Below, piece after piece: positions 48,975 to 64,000 of a stretch of DNA of 64,000 nucleotides. Made by a program: the position numbers and the translations under genes. Under the pieces are notes generated by a model. It was not told the DNA's origin, searched no databases, and worked only from the letters and a program-made list of their open reading frames with translations. Each line of letters begins with the position of its first letter. The stretch's first letter is position 1. The stretch comes from Triops longicaudatus (taxonomy: Eukaryota > Arthropoda > Branchiopoda > Notostraca > Triopsidae), in assembly GCA_022885665.1 (NCBI GenBank), contig JAGQDJ010000260.1:744001-808000 (forward strand). The letters are read 5' to 3'.

Positions 48975-50612
48975 ATGAAGTATTTACTAGCCTGTCTGGG
49001 CATCTTTGGGATTCTTTACGCTCAAGCTGAGGCCACACACGTAACATTAGCTAAACCGTTAAAACTTCTCACATTTACTTGTTTTCGTGTGTCGAAAAGG
49101 ACGAAGGAGCAAATTATGGAAATGGGATACAAGATTCGGGAGTTTCGGGACCAAGTTTGCTTTTAAAGCGCGATCCGTTACGGCAGTTAGTGCAAGAAAC
49201 CCTAAGTGACCTGCTAAATGTATCCGTCACGAGTAGAGATGATTTTCAACCGACGAAGGGAGCGTTCCTAAAAGCGAGTGGAACGAAAACTCGCCCAGTT
49301 TTGGATTTTACAAGTAACGTTAAATTATGTTTCAGCCTTTTCTAAGGATTGTAGCCTTCCTTGACATTGGGCTCATTCGGACTAATCGAGTTCCTGTTAT
49401 ATCAAAAGGACAATATTTCGTCGGAAAAAGTTGCTATGACATCTACAAAGAGCAGCGAGCGACCAGGTCTGGTGTGTATTTAATCCATCCCCCAGCTTTA
49501 AGCCAAGGGCCTTGGAAAGTATACTGTGATATGGAAAATGACGGTGGTGGCTGGACTGAATTCCAAATACGGGATAACGTCGATCCCCACGAGAATTTTG
49601 CGCGATCATGGGAAGATTACAAGGTACGGTAGCTTAACCTTTTTCATTCATGTACTTCTTGCCATTCAAGGCCATATGAAACCTGTTTATCTGCTATACT
49701 TTATTGTATTTCCTTACATTTTTATTATTTTTCGTGGGCTGCGATAAGACTGTCGTTATTTATTGGTTTTGCGTAATTTGGGGTTCTCAATACTAAAGAC
49801 TTTTCTGTGTGCTTTAACGCTCGTAAAAGTGTAATTTTGTAGCTAACTCCTTTATGAGAAAATAGATGATCGTAGTTTTTACTTTTCATGTTTTTAGGTG
49901 GGATTTGGCGACTTTGATAGGGAATACTGGTTAGGAAATATTCTCATATGGGCACTCACCAACTCAGATAACGCAACCCGCTACGAATTAGCTATAGATT
50001 TGGAAGACTGGAGTGGCAATAAGCGCTTTGCTCGTTACCTTTCTTTTCGGATTGGCTCAGAGGATGACAAATACAGGTTGTATCATCAAGGATCCTATTA
50101 CGGAAACGCGGGCGATTCCCTGAGTAGCCATAACGGCCTGCCCTTTTCTACTTTCGATGTGGATAATGACAACCGAGATGGGAATTTCATGGAGCGTAGC
50201 TGCTCAAGGCTTTACAAAGTAACCACTTAAAGTGCCGTGAAGTTGTAGCGACAATATTTTTTTTTTTTTTTACTGTTAAATAGGGCGGATGGTGGTATGG
50301 AAACTGCCACGATGCCAATCTGAACGGATGGTACCTTGGCGGTGATCATAGAAGTTTTGGCGACGGAATCAATTGGTACGCATTGATTTGTTGCAATTTG
50401 ACTTATTTACTCTGTTATTTTACAGGTATACGTGGACAGGTTATCACTATTCATTAAAAAGAACGCGGATGCGTTTTAGACCACAGGGATCTGGCCCTGT
50501 ACAAGTCGCTGAAGATACTTTTATTGTAAGCGCCCGTCAACAGCGAGGGAACCGAATCACACCTGACGAAACTTTACTACAAAGTGACATTAACACGTTA
50601 ACAAGACCCTGA
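48975..50612 (+). CDS. Secreted fibrinogen-related domain protein (techylectin/angiopoietin-like)
   Basis: Starts with a signal peptide (MKYLLACLGIFGILYAQAEA), then a short poorly conserved region (about 49102-49312). The fibrinogen C-terminal domain begins about 49430 (SCYDIYK, SGVYLIHP, VYCDMENDGGGWTEFQ). It continues in the exons from 49899 (FGDFDREYWLGN), 50283 (GWWYGNCHDANLNGWYLGG) and 50427 (YTWTGYHYSLKRTRMRFRP). The calcium-site region DVDNDNRDGNF and the Cys pair of the domain (ERSCS..GNCHD) are present, so the lectin-like fold looks intact. Such proteins in arthropods bind acetylated sugars on microbes; that role here is inferred. The exon from about 49355 needs an AG acceptor in ATTGTAG; the nearer TTTCAG would bring an early stop. 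The 3' end converges on the selenoprotein U gene. Confidence 0.88.
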
Positions 50613-50855
50613 TTTTAATTCATATTTATTTATTAACCCAAATTAAACAAATAAAAAGGCTTGTAAACCCAAAGGCTGAACACAACTGTTATATCATCCA
50701 GTCAAGACGGTCCGTGGTACCGAATTAAACGTCTTGTCTTTCATACGAGTTGCTGCAGTCTTTTTAACAAGTCATATCGAAATCAAGTTTGAAATCTCTC
50801 TATAAAATAGCACAGAGGCTTCAATATAACAAGGACTCACAGTCATAGAGGACTA
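50613..50855. other. Convergent 3' region, fibrinogen-like gene / selenoprotein U
   Basis: 243 bp between two convergent stops. It contains the SECIS-like hairpin on the minus strand. AATAAA signals occur on both strands: plus near 50649, and minus near 50625-50632, after the hairpin. The two transcripts therefore probably overlap at their 3' ends. Confidence 0.55.
50683..50752 (-). promoter_or_regulatory. SECIS-like element in the selenoprotein U 3' UTR
   Basis: On the minus strand, a lower helix CAACT/AGTTG encloses a kink-turn quartet, TGAA (preceded by A) against GGAT. An upper helix AGACAAGACG/CGTCTTGACT (10 positions, one A-A mismatch) follows. The apical loop starts TTTAATT, with the conserved AA three nucleotides above the helix. 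This order (ATGA, helix, AA loop, GA) matches the eukaryotic SECIS consensus. It starts 104 nt after the stop codon. Folding was done by hand. Confidence 0.7.
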
Positions 50856-51612
50856 TTAAGATTTAGCTTTAGGGGTAAAGCTGCACGTATCAGTGCATTC
50901 AGCAGACTTCTCAGGAGAGACGGGAGGTGATGTTGAAGTGGGTGGATTAAGAGGTAGGTTGAGGGCTTTCAAGACATCTTCATTGGTAGCGTGATCTGCT
51001 GGATTCTCTTGACGAAAGTGGTATAGTACTTTACCCCCTTTGTCCACTACCAAAAGACCACCGTTCTGAAAACCGTCGCCTTTTAGGTCGCCAGTAACTT
51101 TGCGTTCTTTAGCTCTAGTCATAGCATCTCGAGCAATACGTGAAATCATGATTTGAAATAAGGCAAAGATTCCAAAACGACGATAGCCCAACGCAGCGTA
51201 AGATTTTTTACCCTCATCTATGTACAAATCTGAATAAAACGAGATAAGATATTTAATATCCTGACGATTTAACATTGCAAATATTTACCTCCTTTGAAAA
51301 AACCACCCTGGACAAAATCCTGAACTCCAGTTTCTTCCAAACCAACTCCGGCCAAACGCACGTTGGCTGCACTAAGCTGAGGAGCGATCAAACTCAGCTC
51401 TTGTGAAGCCAACCGACAAAATACTCATCCAAATCTCCGCATAAAGAACAAAACGCATGGACGGTCTGACCACAATGAGCCCATAGAAACGCTCTAGCAA
51501 GATGAATACAGATAGGGTGTTAACAGTTCGGGTCAAAATAAACTATTTGTCAACTTACTTGTCCGGTTGCAACAGACTTAATTAAATTGCTCGCTATCTT
51601 TGACGTTTCCAT
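50856..51612 (-). CDS. PRXL2B: Selenoprotein U (PRXL2B / prostamide-prostaglandin F synthase type), UGA = Sec
   Basis: Thioredoxin-like redox protein of the FAM213/PRXL2 (SelU) family; the vertebrate cysteine form reduces prostaglandin H2 or prostamide H2. Exons 51559-51612, 51289-51493 and 50856-51229 total 633 nt, 210 residues plus stop, with all junction phases consistent. The frame is METSKIASNLIKSVATGQ, then SLWSDRPCVLFFMRRFG, an in-frame TGA (51425-51427, residue 41), then VFCRLASQELSLIAPQL. The TGA stands exactly where relatives have the first Cys of CxxC (FGCxxC), giving a UxxC redox motif. Downstream family motifs are DLYIDEGKKSYAALGYRR, GDLKGDGFQNGGLLVV and YHFRQENPADH. Other frames of the exon give no family match. 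Without Sec decoding the product would be 40 residues, that is, a pseudogene; the intact 169 downstream codons and the SECIS-like hairpin argue against that. Confidence 0.85.
51425..51427 (-). other. PRXL2B: Predicted selenocysteine codon (TGA)
   Basis: In-frame TGA on the minus strand between RRFG and VFCRLASQEL, at the redox-active position of the thioredoxin-like fold. It is the only stop within the 210-residue reading frame. Confidence 0.8.
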
Positions 51613-51889
51613 TTTAAGATTTCGTTGGGAAGCAATATGCTCCAATCATGTAACCAAAACAAGTCTGACCTTGAATACGCTTACCTTCTCGGTCTAAAGA
51701 GCGCAGTGGAGAAACGGAGACTGTTTAGTGTACCAAAGCAACGCGTTCTCGGGGTGTTCGCTATCAGGACTCCGACCGCCTACCAACCAATAGCTTGCTT
51801 GTGCACCCTTTATACGACGGGTTGACGTTTGATTCTTGGGGATACTGGCATTGTGTCTCATCTTAATTACCAAGATTCACATAGAATCA

Positions 51890-51960
51890 GGGGCGCAGCG
51901 AAGGGGGGGGGGGGGGGGAGCCCNNNNNNNNNNGGGGGGGGAGCCCACCTCCCCAAAATT
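51890..51960. repeat. Poly-G tract with 10-N gap; possible transposon end
   Basis: G-run, AGCCC, 10 N (51924-51933), then G-run and AGCCC again. The same junction on both sides suggests one locus written twice around an artificial gap. The preceding AGGGGCGCAGCGAAGGGG resembles the GGGGCGTAGC-type ends of hAT elements, but no partner end was found. Confidence 0.5.
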
Positions 51961-52559
51961 ATTTGCTTGTATGCAAGTAAGCTCAGTGGCAGCATCAAGA
52001 AAAATTTTTTCTAATTAATTCATATTAATGTGTATGATTTCTATGTCCCTTGCCGAAAGTGGTCTTATTGCCTCTTGTTATATTATTTCTAAGAATGTAC
52101 AATTTTTTGTTTTTGTTAAAGCGAATCAAAATGTGGTACACAACATTTATGCCAAAATTGCGCGTGATTATTATATTTTACCTTTTTTCATCGTGAAAAT
52201 ACTTTATTTCAGACCAGTCGAGATGTATAAAAAGATTCGGCTATGAGGTCATCAGAACTTTCAAAAATACTATTAGGTATTTATGTATTGGGGTGCGTGA
52301 AAAAGCACCACGATTTTTTTAACAGAAGAAAAGTGCTTGCAATAAAATTTCTAGCGAATTAGTCGCGCTTGACAGCGACAAATCCACGATAGTAATTTAA
52401 TTCTGCCAATAAAAGTTTATTGTACTGGAACAATTATTATCGTACTTATTAATTTTATTGGAATTACAAAGATGGTAATTTGACGTAACCTAATTAACCG
52501 ACATGTCTGCAATTTGGAAATTAAGGAATGCAAATTGTCAGCCTCGACGAGAGGATTCC

Positions 52560-52935
52560 GAATCTGTAAGAATTATTGCGCTAGCCCTTCAAATAAGCGA
52601 GAAAACTGAGCTTGAATATGTAATCATTCCCTGAGGGCGTCTCAGGTGCCAAAAAGTTTGAAATCCCATAAGGAATAACATGGGAAAAAGTGCGATGTGA
52701 GCATCATGCTTTTCGAGGTCTCGGACACCCTCTCCTATCCCCTATCCTGCTTCCCGTGGTACTCTTGGTAATCCCATTTTATTGGGATATACCAGGTAGC
52801 ATAGGAAGCAGGACAGGGGATAGACAGTGTCTTTTCCTCTGAAAACCCAACCTTCAGACATGGGGAATCGAACCCGCGACCTCACAATTCCAAGTCCAAG
52901 ACAGGCCGCTCGGCCAAAGCACTTTAAGCTTTTGT
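52560..52935 (-). mobile_element. tRNA-derived SINE
   Basis: The minus strand begins with a Leu/Ser-type A box (TGGCCGAGCGG, about 52910-52920) and, about 45 nt on, a B box (GGTTCGATTCC, about 52865-52875), the internal promoter of a type II tRNA. The acceptor stem does not pair, so it is not a working tRNA. The body contains a 20-bp near-perfect inverted repeat (CTATCCCCT-TCCTGCTTCC at about 52734-52753 and 52804-52823). It runs on toward a tail near 52560. The ends are approximate and no target-site duplication was established. Confidence 0.65.
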
Positions 52936-53341
52936 CGTTATTTGAAATATAAATCTTACATATGGTATGTTGATCTTTCACTTTCATTTATGAAGAGCAT
53001 ATCAGTTCATTATAAAAAGGCTTCACGATGACGAAAGCAGTTTGATTAAATGGAATGTTTGTTTAAGTTTCGATTAAACTAAATAGTTATAAGAATCGTC
53101 AGAAATCCCACTAAACAGGAAAAGTAACAAATATTAACTCAAATGCTTCCAGAAACAAGTTTATAGTAATCTTCTGTTCCATCTTCTGTATTTCTAAATC
53201 AAACGACGTCAATTTCAAGCCTCATTACATGTTCCTCAGGAGAGATTTGCTTGAAAATAATGTGTATTTTCTGGATTACAATATTATTCTTCCCGTAAGA
53301 GCGTAACATAATTTTTTCTCTATTTAAGATCACAAATTTTT

Positions 53342-62039
<8,698 letters not shown>

Positions 62040-62635
62040 GTTTTAACGTTGCGTAAAGCCGTCATGCTATCCGCACGTGGACATGTTGTCCAAACAAAGA
62101 ATTCCCATGCCCAGAGCATTGAACAACGTAAGGCGGAAGAGCCCTCAGCGCTCACTTAAGTCGCGTTTACACGCATCAAGTATCGTGGCAAGATATTGCT
62201 TCAACGCGTTTTCGCTCGTAGCTTGCCTCCATAACTTATGCATGAACTGAAATTCTAACCTTAATTACCAAAAAATTTGATTGAATTCTCTGTTATTATA
62301 ACGACATAAATCAACACTTCGACGTAGTAATTGATGCGTATAACAGCAGCTTAACTGAAATCCCGCCCTCTTCAAATGTCTCCTCCCCTTGTTTTGGTTT
62401 CCCTTACCATTGTTTTGCAACTGAAGATCCTGGAAATAACGTTTCTGTGCCTACTGCGTATCCGATTATCTCGCGAGAACGTGGAAGATATAATTTTTTA
62501 GAAAAGACTGGCGAATGGAAAGGTGAGAATTTTGTACTTTCATTGCAGTTTCTTAAGAATGGCCTTGTTAAGCCATTAAATTTTCAACGTGTTCACGCTT
62601 CATTTAAACCTTCCTGTTTTTCCCAGCCTTGAAAC
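62040..62635. promoter_or_regulatory. Divergent RNF17 / PINK1 promoter interval
   Basis: 596 bp between opposite start codons. A splice donor (GAAAG|GTGAGA near 62520) and an acceptor (TTTTTCCCAG near 62626) suggest that PINK1 has a non-coding first exon ending about 62519. No core promoter motif is clear. Confidence 0.45.
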
Positions 62636-64000
62636 ATGTTTTGCGTGAAGAAAGTCCTTAAAAGTCGGCGCCTGGCTGGCCCAGCCTTACAGTGCTGCGT
62701 AGCTTACAGGAACCCAGCAACTCCTCAGTCCTACAATATATCCGATGTGTGGAAAACGATCAAGTTCTACGCTCGTCGCTTCCTCCAGCTGAAGCCAAAC
62801 TTAGCTGTTAAAGAGGGCAAGATTTACGCCATTGGAGTGAACAGTGGAACGGGGCTCAAGTCCGGCTACTTCGAATTAGCCAACGAGTTTGTACGGAAAG
62901 GTCTTTTAAGTCGCGTTTCAATTCAAACATTTGCTGCTGTCATTCGTAAAAATGCAGCATACAAGCTTGCTTTCGGAGGGCGGACACCCCTGTTCGGCCT
63001 TGTGGGCGTTTCGTTAGCTATTGCTAATAATGTTGCCGAAATGGACGAGGAAGAAACCCAGCGATTGATTAACCGTGGGATCTTAACCAAAGATGAGCAG
63101 CTGGAAAGCGTCTGTTTCGATATCCGAGTAATTTATGTGACATCTTGATTTCCGAACTTCGTGAAACTTTGCTTTGTAAATATTTGGTTTTACGTCAATT
63201 TTTTCCTTTTTATTAGGAAGCAGTATCGAAGTTAGCTTTGTCGGTTCTGCATTCCTCGTCTCCACACACTGTACCGACGTCAGTGTCCTTGGATGATCTG
63301 GAATTCGGTCCACTGCTCGCGAAAGGCTGCTCAGCTGTGGTATACGGTGCAAATTGCAAAAAAGTGCCCGGAAACTTACAACCGGAAAACCCCAAATCTT
63401 ACCCTTGGGCTGTGAAAATGATGTATAACTACGAAGCCGAATCGAACGCTTGGGCTGTTATTACAGCTATGCGAAGGGAAACCGTTCCTGCGTGGAAAGT
63501 CGTAATCGAAGAAGAACAAGAGCAGTAAAATACACTACAACTCTTTTTATATTACTAAAAATTTTAATCGGTGGCGTTCTATGTTCGATTAGATTGCTCG
63601 GTCCAAGAACCCTCGTTCCCGCCCACCCAAACATCGTTGAAATGCCTTGGGCTTTTGCCGATCGCATTCCTGCCTTACCGGACGCAATTGCTACTTATCC
63701 AGCTGCGTTACCCGCACGTCTGTATCCGCATGGCATGGGTCGCAATATGAGCCTATTTCTAGTAATGAAAAGGTATCGATTTTACCTCGTTACTGTTCAT
63801 GCCTGTTGGATGTGTAACACTTTTTTTTTTTTTTTTACTTTTTCCGATTATTTCTTTATGTGCTAGCTATACTGACGGTTATCGGCAACAGGTGACTAAA
63901 ATTACGTCTAAAAATAGATGGATAAATATAAAGTTAAAGATTATGAATGTAATAAAGTTACTGGTGAAAAGATTATTCAATCGTGTATTTCTTGCAATAT
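62636..64000 (+). CDS. PINK1: PTEN-induced kinase 1 (PINK1), 5' part, cut by the window end
   Basis: Mitochondrial Ser/Thr kinase that senses depolarisation and phosphorylates ubiquitin and Parkin. The N-terminus MFCVKKVLKSRRLAGPALQC is basic and Arg/Lys-rich, as expected for a mitochondrial presequence. A hydrophobic segment (about 62980-63035: TPLFGLVGVSLAIANN) precedes the acidic EMDEEETQRL and corresponds to the transmembrane region. The kinase domain starts LAKGCSAVVYGA (Gly-rich loop) and has the catalytic Lys in PWAVKMMYNYEAES. Exons: 62636-63125, 63217-63524, 63591-63770 and 63866-63889. They join in frame through EEEQEQ|LLGPRTLVPAHPNIVE and LFLVMK|SYTDGYRQQ, matching the PINK1-specific insertions by memory. 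The HRD, DFG and C-terminal parts lie beyond the window. Confidence 0.92.

Larger units (their letters stand above)
51613..53341. other. Intergenic region with gap, SINE and mobile-element scraps
   Basis: 1.7 kb between the RNF17 3' end and the selenoprotein U start, both on the minus strand. It holds the selenoprotein promoter, an N gap inside poly-G (51903-51943) and a tRNA-derived SINE (about 52560-52935). No protein-coding gene is recognisable. Confidence 0.6.

Noticed and set aside
51400..51500. Reading the selenoprotein U exon as a pseudogene or as a sequencing error
   Set aside because: A single TGA exactly at the redox-Cys position, intact phases in all exons, conserved downstream motifs and a SECIS-like 3' hairpin together favour Sec recoding.
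52860..52935. A functional tRNA-Leu or tRNA-Ser on the minus strand
   Set aside because: A and B boxes are present, but the acceptor stem does not pair and the anticodon arm is not convincing. It is better explained as the head of a SINE.

Overview
The window is nuclear DNA of an invertebrate animal, most likely an arthropod. All coding sequence is eukaryotic. Nine of the ten genes are split by short GT-AG introns, mostly about 50 to 600 bp, and genes are only 0.2 to 1.7 kb apart. A three-calponin-domain filamin of the jitterbug type, a Qin/Kumo-type RING-Tudor protein and an insect-like HDAC6 point to Arthropoda. A probable selenocysteine-coding gene makes most insects unlikely and fits a crustacean, chelicerate or myriapod better. 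I cannot name the species.

Layout: 0.4-1.4 kb, PTRH2 (-), a UBA-containing peptidyl-tRNA hydrolase, head to head with RANBP2/Nup358 (+, 1.8-13.1 kb). 14.3-34.7 kb, jitterbug filamin (+), with three CH domains and about 24 filamin Ig repeats. 35.0-36.6 kb, an intronless leucine-rich-repeat gene (-), head to head with HDAC6 (+, 37.5-42.6 kb). 43.2-45.8 kb, a polypeptide GalNAc transferase (-), head to head with the checkpoint clamp loader RAD17 (+, 46.3-48.7 kb). 49.0-50.6 kb, a secreted fibrinogen-domain protein (+), convergent with a selenoprotein U gene (-, 50.9-51.6 kb). 53.3-62.0 kb, RNF17/Qin (-), head to head with PINK1 (+, from 62.6 kb, cut by the window end). These are mostly unrelated housekeeping genes; the shared logic is compact packing with four divergent pairs.

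Two observations stand out. First, the PRXL2B-type gene at 50.9-51.6 kb reads through only if one in-frame TGA, exactly at the first cysteine position of the family CxxC motif, is decoded as selenocysteine; a SECIS-like hairpin lies in its 3' region. Second, HDAC6 has two tandem 60-nt, phase-0 exons (38974-39033 and 39148-39207) that encode alternative versions of the same active-site segment of the first deacetylase domain, the hallmark of mutually exclusive splicing. Other points: RANBP2 has a divergent fifth Ran-binding-like domain where vertebrates have cyclophilin and keeps a short SUMO-ligase-like motif; T homopolymers cluster in sense orientation before 3' splice sites, the longest 706 nt; and there is one tRNA-derived SINE and one perfect-TIR MITE.

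Sequence quality: N gaps at 10021-10042 and 51924-51933 and a single N at 23280 all sit in or beside homopolymers, so those places may be misassembled. Exon boundaries were placed by eye from splice signals, reading phase and remembered family sequences.
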